Source: Hippasteria phrygiana (taxonomy: Eukaryota > Echinodermata > Asteroidea > Valvatida > Goniasteridae). From it: a stretch of DNA of 64,000 bases. The DNA lies in the NCBI GenBank assembly GCA_037893225.1, contig JAZGUH010000358.1, forward strand, positions 186,001 through 250,000. Direction: 5' to 3'. Below, in pieces: positions 52,851-64,000 of the stretch; positions within the stretch are counted from its first letter, which is position 1, and each line of letters opens with the position of its first letter. Under the pieces are notes generated by a model, which saw nothing but the letters and a program-made list of their open reading frames with translations, did not search any database and was not told where the DNA came from. Both the position numbers and the translations under genes were made by a program.

Positions 52851-55099
52851 ATTTATAATGTCAGGGTTTTCTATGGGATAAATTACATGTAATGTAGGGC
52901 AGCAAAATATCTGATTATTAGCTTCCATTGATCAGTTGAGACTGCACTGTGGATACCGACAATAAAAATGCATTTTTGTCCAGCAAAAAAATGTTGGGTT
53001 TTTTTGGTTGGGCATTAGTATGTACATGTACATGTACGTGTACATATGTAATTGCAATAGCATGTAATGGGGCACTGCATACACACGCGCTCAAATTTTT
53101 TTTTTTTTAAGACAAACGCTGCATTTTTAAGGGATTGTCGTGCACATTTCTATATTCTATTTTTGAATGATCTTAGCAATTTCAGGACGAATACTTTTTG
53201 TAGCCCAAATGGGCGCCTCCAAGGCAATGGTCCCTTCAACTAATCCTAAACGAGAGAACATACAAATTAGAAGAGAGATTTCCCCTTTAGAAGAGAGAGA
53301 TTGGAAAGGGTAAGAATCTCTTCTAATATTTACATCATCCCCGACGCAAATTCCTGAATATACAGCCGAAAAAATTCCTGCTTAGTCTTACCCAAAGAGA
53401 TGCTGACGGTCGATATCCTCATGGTCACATACAAAAACCAATTATCACTCACAGGTACAAACGTGCAATAGGATTCAATCAGTAAGTGGATATATGAATG
53501 AATCACGCAACTTGGAAAGAAAATGGCCAAACCAGCCACTCTGGAATGTTACGTCTGGGTATCTCTCCGCTTCTCCCTGGTCCAAATTCTGCTTTGATTT
53601 CCCCCGACGCTCAGAGATCAAGAAAAAAAATATGACAGTGGTGTCCTGAGGGTCCTAGTGATTCGGACCAGGCATTCCGATGCTTTTTAAGTTGGAATGC
53701 AGGAAACAAACTATATTTAGAATGACATCACTGCTGTCCGTACAGTATGTATTTATCAGCCATAGAGGAAGGGTGGGTTAATTACAGGGATAGGCTACAG
53801 TCAAATTCTGAGCAAGTTAATTTTTAGTAGGTAAGGAACTTGAATATTGTACCATACTGATTTTTTTTTGGTAACCGACTAACCAAAAACAAAGAGACAA
53901 AAACTGAAAACAAACTCTGGAGGAAACTCTTTCATACATTATTTGTTTCTAACCAACTACCAAAAAAGAAGAAGAAAAGTTTACACGTACTCTTTTGACA
54001 TTACAACGTATCTCAATACTTTAATCTACAAAATGAAAGTCACGTGCACATTTACTTTCCCTTTGAACAAGATGTGCATGCAGAATTACAAAGGGAATTT
54101 CCAGTCAGGAAAAACAATAGGTGGAAGCCAACAAAATAAACACCCAAAACCAAAACCAAAAAACCCACAAAAACCACCAAAACCAAAAAAAACAAAACAT
54201 TCTTGTCAATACATGGTACATACATTTGTATGTAACTGCAAGTTGGGCTAGCAAAAATATGACTGAAAAGCTTTTAAAATGTTCAATACAAAACTGCGGT
54301 AAGTCAAATTTTGTATTGTTAAGTCTATAAAAAAAAACTCCTATGCAAACATACATTCTGAGCCATGTTGTTGTATGGGTCAAAATCAGTCAAGGTGATT
54401 GTTTTTTTACCCTCCTGCCACAGTACAAAACCACATGTAATCTGATCATGTCTGTGTAAAAGTATGTCTGATTTTGACCTTTTAAATAGTAGGAGGGTTT
54501 TAATATCTATTAAGTTTACTAGAAAGAAAAGCCATTATTTTTTTCCTTAACCCCCTTCCTACTCGATCAGGCAAAATACAGCAACACTGAAATTTGAAGC
54601 CTTTACATTCCAACAAAACAAAAACAGACTTTTTCCATCTCTGTTCAAATTATCCAAAGATAGCAAGTAAAGGGTTTGGAAGAAGTCAATATTGAAATTG
54701 TTGACGCATTGTTTTCCATTTCCACATACATTAATTGGACACCAGAGAACTGGATTCAACAGAGGAATCATGACTTATCACCCTTTTTTCAAGCCATAAC
54801 CACAAACTTTAAATTGTTACTGAATTTATTTACGTGGCAGGTTTATTCACAACTGTCACATCAAACCCCAAAATAAATACAAAAAGTGGTTTTCCTGTTT
54901 GCACATATATGCACAAGTTAACAGAACTCAAGACAACCCCACAGGAAATACAAACAAAAAATGCCATGTCACACGCCTGAATCAGACATGACCATATCTA
55001 GTGCTCCTTTTATTATCAAACTGTCATAACCCACAATAAACCAACAACCATCAAGCCAAGTACTGAACAGATTACCCTATGGGCCAATCAACCAAATAA
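52851..55099. other. Intron sequence without recognised gene
   Basis: It contains ACATGTACATGTACGTGTAC simple repeats near 53025 and an A/C-rich stretch at 54125-54200 that opens long frames on both strands without domain content. Confidence 0.5.
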
Positions 55100-55385
55100 C
55101 AGAATGATAGCTGCCCAACTAGGGAATCAGGTTGGTGTACAATGTAGTGGTACTTTCCTCGCCTTCCACCAATGTGACCCTGGTTCGAATCCCGGCTGGG
55201 GCCAACATGTGGATTGGGTTTTTAGTCCCGACCTGATTCGGTGGGTTTTCTCCAGAATTATTCCCAGAATTTATTCACGTCTAAAACTGTAACTTCTTTC
55301 CTCATCTTCTCTCATGGAAATAAGCTAAAAGACTTTCGCGGAATATCCCGGCTGAATGCCAAATAATAAAAATGAACAAATAAAT
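55100..55385 (+). repeat. tRNA-related SINE with AAAT tail
   Basis: TAGCTGCCCAACTAGGG..TTGGTGTACAATGTAGTGG then B-box GGTTCGAATCCC at about 55182 is followed by GTGGATTGGGTTTTTAGTCC, a T-rich body, and a terminal run ATGAACAAATAAATAAATAA. The A/T-rich simple tail marks retroposition. Confidence 0.6.
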
Positions 55386-55857
55386 AAATAAACTCTTATC
55401 AACACCATCAACTACATGTAGACAAACAATGGACAAACTAACCAGTCAGCTATATACAGACAAACAGCCAGCCAGAAGACTATAAACTGACTGTCCAGTC
55501 AGCCGAATCAGCAAATGATTTAATCACATCACTAACCAACACTGGCATAAATAACTTTGAACCTAGATCAAGTGTACATGTATACATGTATAAACACTGT
55601 GCAAAAAATATACAAACTTTAATGAACACTTGAAAGGGAAACCAGGCTTAATTGGTTTCATTGATTATCCAGACTTATCACAGTTGCGTTATTCAATCGC
55701 ACCATTTTACTTTCACAATAAACACTGCCCCCAAAAAAATGTCAATAACACGCCACTTGCTGAACATTTAATACAAGCATACTGATCTCTATGGACACAA
55801 GCATGTAATGCTGCCCTCTACTGACAAGATATAACAAATAGTCTGAACACACTTGAA

Positions 55858-56218
55858 CACACACAGTCGTACTTTCCTAATACGTGCGAGGACAATGCTT
55901 TGTGTTTCCTATTGTTCCTTTAATATAACCAACCCCCATAGACTAAGCACGTATCCTTACGTTCGAGGACCGATTTCAACACATATACAGGGTACCAAAT
56001 ATCTGTCCACTTGTACGTGCACTGTATATATCTCCGAGGACAAGAGAAGAAAGGAAACACAAAGAAACCTTTCAGTCCTCGAACGTAGAGTCTTTTGTTG
56101 AAATCGGTCCTCGAATGTAAGGATACGTGGTTTCTATGGGGGTTGGATATATTTAAGGAACAATAGGAAACACAAAGCATTGTCCTCGGACATATTGGGG
56201 AAGTACGACTATGTGAAC
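55858..56218. mobile_element. Palindromic element with arms of about 125 bp (family R3)
   Basis: The left arm CAGTCGTACTTTCCTAATAC..GAGGACAATGCTTTGTG..CCTATTGTTCCTTTAATAT..CCCATAGACTAAGCACGT..GTTCGAGGACCGATTTC is mirrored by the right arm ending TTGGGGAAGTACGACTATG. The centre holds CTCCGAGGACAAGAG. Incomplete copies are at 13683-13885 and 24838-25035. Confidence 0.82.
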
Positions 56219-56305
56219 ACACTTGATATCTGAACACACTTGATATCTGAACACACTTGATATCTGAACGCACTTGATATCTGAACACGCTTGATATCTG
56301 AACTT
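56216..56305. repeat. 17-bp minisatellite GAACACACTTGATATCT, about 5 copies
   Basis: Units TGAACACACTTGATATC repeat from the right edge of the palindromic R3 element, with variants ACGCACTTG and ACACGCTTG. The abutment suggests the tandem array grew from the element's flanking sequence. Confidence 0.85.
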
Positions 56306-58256
56306 GTTCCGATATCAGGAGAAACAATTTTTATTAGTGCTTGGCAAAATGGAAAGAAAACCGGAAAAGGAAAAAACAAACATAGAAACTACAAAACTGA
56401 GTATATATTCAGATGTCAATGTACTTTTTGTATATTTTTTCTTTTGGTCCCAGAATGCAGAAGTACATCATATAGGAATGCAAACTGTGCATGCACTTTG
56501 ATTCATTCAAGCCGAAGAGGTTTTCTAACTTCGGTCATATAATGTGGCCTGGAAACTTGTGGCTATGGACCAAAGTGAAGTTGATCCATCCATGATCCAT
56601 CCTATCCACCTGATGGATTAATATGATCTAAAGGTGCAGAATTAACTACATGTACATGTACCCTGTACATGTACCTGGTCCAAAAGCGTGGCTGTTTCGG
56701 ATTAAGAAATCATTATACATAGATTCTGCAGTGACTGGATTAACCCTAACCCCTTGGGTAACTTTACTAGAAAGTATCCTGAATCCGCCAAAATCCACCT
56801 ATTTTGTTATGCACAAATACATGTAGTTGGTTTTGGTGACTGCTCAATATGGAGGTATCCTGAATCCATCAAAATCCTGCGGTACCGCTAGGCTTACAAT
56901 CCTCAATCCATCCAAATCCCCCAGTTTTCAATATGGAGGTATCCTGAATCCGCCGAAATCCTCCAAAACAGGGTTTGGATTTTGATGGATTTAGGGTTAA
57001 GTATGAACTTTGTACGTGTCACAATGAACAAATGTACCAATTGCACACTTTTCTGGTCTGAATACACATTCGTGCACGGTTTCAATAACACTACAGTGAG
57101 GCCTACTTGATTTTCAAAATGCATATCTACAGACGTGTCATGGGATAATAGGGCACAGGGGGTGTGTGGGGGTTGAAAGCTATTGAAAAGACTACCATTA
57201 AAACAGTGGAACCCACCACCCCCCTTTCAAAATACCTGTATTTGCCAGGCCAATGAATTTCAGGGTACATTTTTTTGAAAATTTGCGTACACATGTATGG
57301 ACCACCATCCACCCCATAAAAAAATCATGCACACTGGCCTGTAGTGAAACACAAACACAGACAACTAACACAATTTGTCTCAAGTACAGTACACTAAACA
57401 CATTCCTTTTTGTAACCCTAACATCCTTGCCATTCATTTGGGGTGGATGAAGACCTGTGTACTACGAAATACTACTTAGTATTCTGTAGCACTGAGTCTC
57501 TCTGTCTTTGATGATTGAGTGTATCATGACAGCAGTCAAGATACTTGCAACTACTTCTATGTAATACTAATACAGTTAAGTTACTGGGTAAATTATATAT
57601 GTGTCAATGAATTGGATGGCTAAAATAAAACAATTGTATCATCTGATCTGAAGCTTTGTTTCCGCCTTAGATGAAAACAGACATTTTGCCTCCAAACCCA
57701 GCAACAAACAGTAGTACTACATATTACCATGGAGCTATAAAAAGGATAGCTCCATGATATTACTATGTACACTATTTGGGGTGAAGTATCAACTACTAAA
57801 AATTACTACAGGCATTGCACACAAGTAGGTGAGAGTACTGCATACTACATTTTACTACTTGTAAGTTGTAGTATTTTGTAGCTTTAGGTGATGTTAGGGT
57901 TAATGTATAATTAATGAAGGCGGACCAACAGGAGTCACAAAATCAATGAATAACCCCAACGTCAACAACCCAGTTGCCAGAGTGGACCTGTACTTTTGTG
58001 GGAAATGCGTAACGCAATCCTCACACCCTGTCCCAACAGTATCCTATTACAGAGCAAATGTATACATACATGTATGTATGTATTATCACGCCTTTGAGTG
58101 CCAAGTCCTGGGTAATATCAAATATAGGTAGGGTAATGGCTGTTGGTTAAACACCACTTCCTAGTTTACATAGGTGAAAGGACTGTAGGCCATACATGTC
58201 CATGTATGCAAACCTCAGCCAGATCGTATGGGCTGTGACCTCATTTGGGGAGGGTG
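56306..58256. other. Intron sequence with degenerate local repeats
   Basis: Phrases of the form GGAGGTATCCTGAATCC..CCAAAATCC recur at 56760-57000, similar to the GGAGGATTTTGGAGGATT cluster at 26600-26790. A small foldback TAGCTCCATGGTAATATG-like pair lies near 57725-57760. No gene is seen. Confidence 0.5.
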
Positions 58257-58381
58257 AGGCCCTGTCCGAATTACTTGGCTGCGGCTGGATGTTACACACA
58301 TGTCTATGGTAGTGGCTGCAGCCACTTCCCATAGACTCGTGTGTAATTTCAAGCCGCAGCCAAGTAATTCGGACAGGGCCT
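58257..58381. mobile_element. Short palindromic element, complete copy (125 bp)
   Basis: AGGCCCTGTCCGAATTACTT at the left and AAGTAATTCGGACAGGGCCT at the right are perfect inverted termini. The arms continue GGCTGCGGCTGG / CAAGCCGCAGCC around the palindrome TGGCTGCAGCCA. Confidence 0.88.
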
Positions 58382-58404
58382 GAAAGTCACACCTATACAA
58401 AGCC

Positions 58405-58600
58405 ACTCAAGTGTGTAAGTACCGGCAATCACGGAATCTCTATTGTCCCTCTTTTGTTTGTACTTTAACTTTTTCGGAAGGCCTCCCATATGTTTTGCAC
58501 ACGAATTTAATCGTGGACGTTCGGTCAATCGTGGACCCTTTGTCTACGCCCTAACCCTTTTGTCCCTAGTCCATGATTGCTGGTATTTACATATTGAACG
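58405..58600 (+). repeat. Family R5 short element, reverse copy
   Basis: TTTTTCGGAAGGCCTCCCAT, TCGTGGACGTTCGGTCAATC and GTGGACCCTTTGTCTACGCC are the complement of blocks in 25036-25225, ending in CATGATTGCTGGTATTTAC. Confidence 0.7.
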
Positions 58601-59555
58601 TCTCTTATTTCACCTTATTCAAAATGCTAACACCCTGCTATATTCTGGTCATAAATTAGGGTCCAATGTGCAGGGAGAAGGGCACCTAGGAGTGTACTCA
58701 TTTCTCGGGGTGGGGGAGCTTCAATTAGAAAAGCTTTACTTTTTATTTCACTCACCAATCTCAAGTAGGTGGTGGGGGGGGGGGGGGGGAGATGGTGCAC
58801 AACAAAGGGGTTGCACCAGGCCACACAAACTCATAACTTTGGATCTGTGGGGTACTTGCATTGTGCTCCCATTATCCCTCATCTTTAGAATTTCTCCTGT
58901 GGGGTACTGTTACACAAAGACCAACTTCTGGGGTACCATTGTTCCCATTGTGAGTGCCCCAAAAGGCTCTCCCCTACAGGAACAGAGAGGACGTGTTCAT
59001 AAACTACACATATAAAATTACTCTGGGTATTTGGGGGGATATTTTAGTTTAAAGAGGATGTTGATTGCTGAGAGAAGTCTGTGTCATTTTGTAGTTTTAT
59101 TTAAATTGTGCATTGTAAAATAAAAGCCAATTATTTTTGCCGTGAAAAAACAAAAATGTGATTTCTGAGAGCTATTTTTATCAAGTCTCTTCTAGCCTGC
59201 TGGTGCCATTTGTCTAAAAGTTGTTGCTGCGGGCAGCAAACAAATCTGACGTCATAAGACGACCTCCCATTTTGTGTCTAGCACAAGGCACAAAAGAATT
59301 AGATTCTTATTCTAAGTTTCTTAAATCAAGAAATTGAGTCGACTCCTCAAAAAAATGAAATTGCGTTTCTGACTGCAGTGTTGGAGTCAAACAGAGCCGA
59401 CTCCTGCACGGAGTCACCAAGGCCTACTGTACAAAGTTGAGAGGAATGGACAATTGGTGTCTAGGGGAATGGGGTAGAAATGTGCAAAGTTCAGGTGATG
59501 GAACTGGCTACTAAGGAAGGGGGTTGGGACTGGGTACTCCACATTTGTCCCCTCA

Positions 59556-59765
<210 letters not shown>

Positions 59766-59984
59766 CTACGATAAAACAGCAGGGTTTTAAAAGAAATGAA
59801 AAGTTGACGAAACTATTTCATCCTGCATTTAATTCTAATTTTGAAAGTGCATATCTAGAAAATAAATTTTAAGGAATTCCCATCGACCTACATTAAATAT
59901 CCATTCCCTGCTGCAGATTCTTTAAAGCCATCTTGTGCATGGTCATGACTAGAGGGTTTTGTACACATACATGTATATATATGT

Positions 59985-60350
59985 CAGTGTTGTAGTCAAG
60001 ACCATCACAAGACCACACAAGACCACACAAGTCCCTGCAAGACCAGCACAAGACCAGCAGTCTTAATCCAAGTCTTAAGCTATTCAAATGAACTGTAACA
60101 AAAGCATTCCTTTGTCATGGTTTATGCCTGTTACTTGTGCCTGTTACAAGCTGGTCTTGTGAATGGTCTTGTGCATGGTCTTGTGCATGGTCTTGTGCAT
60201 GGTCTTGTGCATGGTCTTGTGCATGGTCTTGTGCATGGTCTTGTGCATGGTCTTGTGCATGGTCTTGTGCATGGTCTTGTGCATGGTCTTGTGCATGGTC
60301 TTGTGCATGGTCTTGTGCATGGTCTAGAAATGGTCTCGACTACAACACTG
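59985..60350. mobile_element. hAT-like non-autonomous element with internal minisatellite, copy 3
   Basis: It starts CAGTGTTGTAGTCAAGACC and ends GGTCTCGACTACAACACTG. The flanks ATATATGT and GTATATGT match at 7 of 8 bases. It is inverted relative to copies 1 and 2 and holds about 14 copies of CTTGTGCATGGT, the complement of the copy-2 unit. Open frames on both strands here are minisatellite translation. Confidence 0.85.
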
Positions 60351-61500
60351 GTATATGTGTCGTGCGCATGAATGAAGACTAATTCAATTTCTAAAGACAG
60401 CATCACTTGATCACTTTGTATGCCACACAATACCTGAATATGCTACTGATTGTTAGCTAAAAGTGAGATTTCTACAGTTTACATGTGTACCTAACTGTAC
60501 ATGAATGTATCAGCAGACACCACACTCAGCACATGTATCTGATTTGAATGTTCATGTACATTTCCACTAGTGTCTGCAAAAACCCTTCCAATTCTTATGG
60601 GGGTGCTAAAATCATTTTTTGGACGACAATTTTTGAGAACCTGATTTGGAGACTTTTGTGGAAATACTTGGCAGTTCTTTGAGTCATTTGAAAATTTGTG
60701 AACCCTTTCCAACAATTTCACAGATAAAAAATAAATAAGATTTTTTTATTTGGGGGGGGGGGGGGGGGTTACATTATGTTACAAAAAAGGCACTATAATG
60801 TACAGCAGTGTACCATGGTGGGTTTCTTAGAATATTTTACAATTTGACAAGAAAGGCCGAGTACAAATAATTACAAGTACATCTGTACATGTATGTATTC
60901 AAAGCTATTTATTAAATACACGATTAAAAAAAGTGGCTCAGGTTGTCATGGCATTGTGAAAAAAATTCTGCTATACAAGTTCCGTCAGGTTATGTGACGT
61001 GCTGAGCCTGAACACAAAACAACAACCAATCATGCAGTACAAACATGTACATGTAAGTGATGTCCTCACGCAAATTAGGTATTCCTCTGTGACAATTTGG
61101 ACAGTGAAGGACATTCCACTGATTCATCCCTCGACGAATTCCTTCGTCTTTCATCCTTTCCCAACACATGCACCGACCACTATATCAACTGAGCCAACAG
61201 CAATGTGTTAATATGGCCAAAGAAAAATAAATTTCATCTGGAACTTTTTCATATAGGCATAGCGCCCTCTATTGCTTGACAGGAGAGGACAGTGACCTTG
61301 TACAGTGACCTTGAGGTTTAATGAGCAGCACAGATGAGTCACAAACAGTGATGTGCAGCTGTGCATTGCGTTCCCAATGATCACGTAATCACGTAAAAAA
61401 AATCAATGTCTGGGGAATTAATGTTGTGCTTTAAATTCTTCTTTTAACTGTGAGTAGGCCTATAGGCTTTGAATTCAAGTCATGCCACACTGAACAGCGT
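60351..61500. other. Upstream intron without recognised gene
   Basis: It contains a poly(G) run near 60753 and simple TACATGTACATGTA sequence. I found no exon for the N-terminal half of EVH1 here or up to 64000. Confidence 0.5.
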
Positions 61501-61730
61501 TAACCCCTTGAGCACGGTAATTTACGGGAGACGTCGGGGTGTTGCAGCGGTTCTAGCAGCCAAATCGAACTGCTACATTGTGTTTGTGCAGTCAAGCATG
61601 ACATACACAATAATCCAACAATGGATTGAAACTGCACAAACGGCGGCCATTGGCGCCATCTGGCCTGGTGACACTGTTTTTTTGCGGCCTATGGCGTCAT
61701 CCGTACGCAAGGGGATAAAAAGGAGTTAAA
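61501..61730. mobile_element. TTAA-family short element, inverted
   Basis: The interior carries the same blocks as the copies at 15494-15772 and 51951-52170 in reverse order (GTTGCAGCGGTTC, TGTGCAGTCAAGCATGAC, CAATGGATTGAAACTGCAC, GGCCATTGGCGCC). The left TTAA is intact; the right boundary GGGGATAAA is altered. Confidence 0.65.
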
Positions 61731-61974
61731 GGACTGACAATTTTTTCACTTGTCAATTTCAGTCATTTTCTATTAATTTGCCTGAAAAATACTTTTAAGC
61801 CAACAATTTTGTTACCATCTGAAGAAATTCACATGCCAGTCTTAGTCACACATGTACTTGAAACACAGACACTGAAGTTATAAAAATATTCTTTAACTGA
61901 TTATATTAGCATGGTATTAAATAGCTTTATAATGCCACCAAGTATTTTGAACATACTGACAATTTGGGAGACCG

Positions 61975-62095
61975 CCAACATAGGGCAAGATAGCTCAGTT
62001 GGTAGAGCTCTGGTACGGTAACCCGGAGGTCGCAATCCCGCTCCTGCCAGTTTCTTTGTTCACTTTGAAAATACATACAATTTTGGTATATTTGA
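61975..62095 (+). repeat. tRNA-derived SINE
   Basis: GGGCAAGATAGCTCAGTTGG at 61983 begins the head, which shares CCGGAGGTCGCA with the other copies but lacks most of the B-box (GCAATCCCGCTCCTGCC). The tail TTTGTTCACTTTGAAAATAC follows. Confidence 0.72.
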
Positions 62096-62487
62096 CATAT
62101 ACTCTTTTACCTTTAAGTACATGTAGACAGAATACATTATAAGCAATCAAAATAGGCATTACCAAAACTAAAGCTAAACAAGTAATCTTTAAGAGGATTT
62201 TGTTTGTTAATAAAGCCTGCCCACTTTGTTTTTTGGGGGACACCCAAAATGAATCATGAATTATTTTTTTTCGACTGAGAAATAAAATATATTGATGAGT
62301 CAGCCAATATCTCTCAATGACTGCAACAATGGAATTGCCACAGGCACATACAAAAGAAATGTCCTTCCTATGAAATAAGGGCTGGAAATATGACCAGTGC
62401 ATGGCATTAAAGTGCATGCGATTTTTATGTCTTGAATACATGTACATGTTGAGCATTGGACTTTCCATGTAAAACGTAGGGAGACTG

Positions 62488-63055
62488 TTGTCAAATTGAC
62501 CAAATTAAGTCCAGCGCGGACAGCCGGTTAACCCCTTGCCACTGGGCATTACATGGGAGAACCCGAAGTGCCAGGCCGGGTTGTGCAGCCAAGCAAAACG
62601 GAAACAAGAGGCTTGTGCAGCCAAGCATACTGTACACAATACCCCAATAATGGATTGAAAATGCAGAGATTGGCACACATAGACGTCAACTGGCCAGGTG
62701 GCAATTTTCAATTCGCACGTATTTGGGGCAACCGGTGGCAAGGGGTTAACTTTCCAGATTGTCAAGTGTCCATCCTCGGTTGTCAGTTTATCCCTCCGCA
62801 GTGGGAACTTTTACAGGCAAACCGTGTAGTGGAAGAGCTATGTGGCTAGTTTTACGTTGCTGAAAAGTCCAGTGCGGACAGCCACAGTAATGAAAACGCG
62901 CATTTTGATCACTGCAAAGTTTACGTGGCCAAGGACTTTCTGCGAGCCATGTCATCCAAGTGCAGACGCACAGAAGTATAACCACAATGGAATGTTAACA
63001 ATCAGGCACGGTAACTTTGGACAATAGTTAGTCCAATGCGAACGCGGCTTTGGAC
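62488..63055 (+). repeat. Interspersed repeat, copy with nested TTAA element
   Basis: It is colinear with 22326-22720 outside the insertion at 62528-62749. It merges at its right end with the repeat shared with 2691-2940, so the full ancestral element is larger than either fragment. Confidence 0.8.
62528..62749. mobile_element. TTAA-flanked short element nested in another repeat
   Basis: The sequence TTAACCCCTTGCCACTGGGC ... GGTGGCAAGGGGTTAAC interrupts a repeat whose continuous version lies at 22326-22720 (GGACAGCCCGTAAACTTTCC there; GGACAGCCGG before and CTTTCCAG after the insertion here). Terminal repeats CCCCTTGCCAC are inverted. Confidence 0.85.
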
Positions 63056-63275
63056 AATTTTCTTTCCATGTAACTTCCACCTTTGTAGCAATCCTACGAG
63101 CAATTTCAACATTTTGCTTTGTTATTCAGATGAACATTTCCATATCCATAAACCCAAGCATGTCACGAAAGGCACGATGGCAATGTCTTCACAGCTTCAT
63201 GTACAAATATATGAAACTTTTCTACATTTCTTGGAGGAGGTTCAATGCTGGATTTTTGATGTTAAAAATCTTTAA
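63010..63275 (-). repeat. Interspersed repeat, partner of 2691-2940
   Basis: CAATCCTACGAGCAATTTC, CATGTCACGAAAGGCACGA, TTCATGTACAAATATATG and TCTACATTTCTTGGAGGAG are the complement of blocks in 2691-2940 in the same order. Short open frames here fall in the repeat and are not conserved genes. Confidence 0.8.
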
Positions 63276-64000
63276 AATAGCTTGTTTGCACTCTATTAGT
63301 ATTTTTTTTTATGCAAAATTTTTGTTGGTACATGTAGGTTATTCTGAAGGATTTATTTTAAATGTTCTGATGCTCTTATGACAAGGACTTCCTTACAGTG
63401 TAATTCAAAGTCAACACTGCAAATGTGAAATTGTGAACGGGAATTTTTGTGAAATGAATTCCCCTTCTCTTTTGCATTGAATATTTCTTCAAACCTATAC
63501 AATTTCACCCACTTTTCCCTATGAATTTGCAGCAAATCTGGTCAGAGAAAAAGTGTGAAACCGGTTTGAACATTTTGCAAACACAAAAATATGGGAAATG
63601 GTTTTCACAAGAGCAAGAAAAAGGTGGAAAATGTTTTTTTTTCCCACATGGGGGAAATATTTTCTTATTAAAGTGAGAAAAATGTTGAAATTGTCTGCTA
63701 AATTTGAGAAAATATCTTCCCACTCTGAATACAACTTTTCCCCTTTTGTAAAATAAAAATTCCCATTGAAGAGAAACATGGAATCAATTTCCCATAATTA
63801 CTTTCAATTGCACTGTAGATTGCCTTACAAAAGCGGTCCTTCCTGCATAACCCAATGAAAGGATGTTCCAAGAATAGTAAAACCCACCTTCCTTTCACCT
63901 CCAATGAAAACAAGCATTTAGATCCTGTTTGTATTTTTTGTAAAACATGGTAATTACACACGAAAGCAAGCTGAACTTGCATATATTTCCTTTAAACCTG
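63276..64000. other. AT-rich sequence to the window end, no recognised gene
   Basis: A local cluster of GGGAAAAT/ATTTTCCC-type phrases (63560-63780) looks like a degenerate repeat. Open frames here lack domains. Confidence 0.45.

Noticed and set aside
54105..54383. Long complementary frames in A/C-rich DNA
   Set aside because: Low-complexity AACCAAAA sequence opens frames on both strands; no domain content.
60117..60430. Open frames with VHGL or TRPC repeats on both strands
   Set aside because: Same cause: a 12-bp minisatellite in the third hAT-like element.

Overview
The window is animal nuclear DNA. It carries a multi-exon host gene with GT-AG introns and recognisable cytoskeletal domains, tRNA-derived SINEs, many small terminal-inverted-repeat elements, long poly(G)/poly(C) runs and abundant ACATGTACATGTA-type simple sequence. 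There is no bacterial gene organisation. The repeat style suits a marine invertebrate, and an echinoderm or other invertebrate deuterostome is my best guess, but nothing here proves the taxon.

Host gene. Eight phase-compatible exons of one Ena/VASP gene lie on the minus strand between 59765 and 11372. In order they encode the end of the EVH1 domain (59594-59765), a Q-rich coiled segment (40736-40817 and 23816-23934), a proline-rich core plus the G-actin-binding motif (18288-18544), a Gly-run/F-actin-binding segment (15852-15977), two linkers (14110-14188, 12900-13023) and the C-terminal tetramerisation coil (11372-11493). The first coding exons lie beyond 64000. The final short coding exon was not found. 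A possible alternative first exon without EVH1 sits at 45364-45487.

Main discovery. The intron between the 23.9 kb and 40.7 kb exons contains a complete-looking 10,093-bp element (29701-39793). It has 501/503-bp terminal inverted repeats that are nearly identical and a 5-bp target duplication (CCTTC). It encodes a 1392-aa protein-primed family-B DNA polymerase, a PCNA-like clamp, an RPB5-like RNA polymerase subunit, a poxvirus-type late transcription factor (VLTF3-like, split between two frames), a cysteine/histidine-rich zinc protein, and a protein combining one such zinc module with two death-fold-like domains. I see no capsid, packaging ATPase, protease or integrase. A Polinton/adintovirus-like replication module is therefore joined to a nucleocytoplasmic-large-DNA-virus-like transcription and clamp module inside a transposon-sized unit. 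Three tracts of an 11-bp repeat and a 222-bp internal inverted repeat structure its interior.

Rest of the window. The introns and flanks are crowded with non-autonomous DNA transposons, several with clear boundaries. There are three hAT-like elements carrying internal minisatellites (9531-10079, 28495-28779, 59985-60350), another hAT-like element (44702-45289), a pogo-like element with a 17-bp hairpin minisatellite (8544-9092), TTAA-flanked elements for which unoccupied sites are also present, and palindromic elements. There are also tRNA-derived SINEs, a pogo transposase remnant, a Penelope GIY-YIG fragment with a decayed hammerhead-like motif, and a Crypton-type recombinase fragment.
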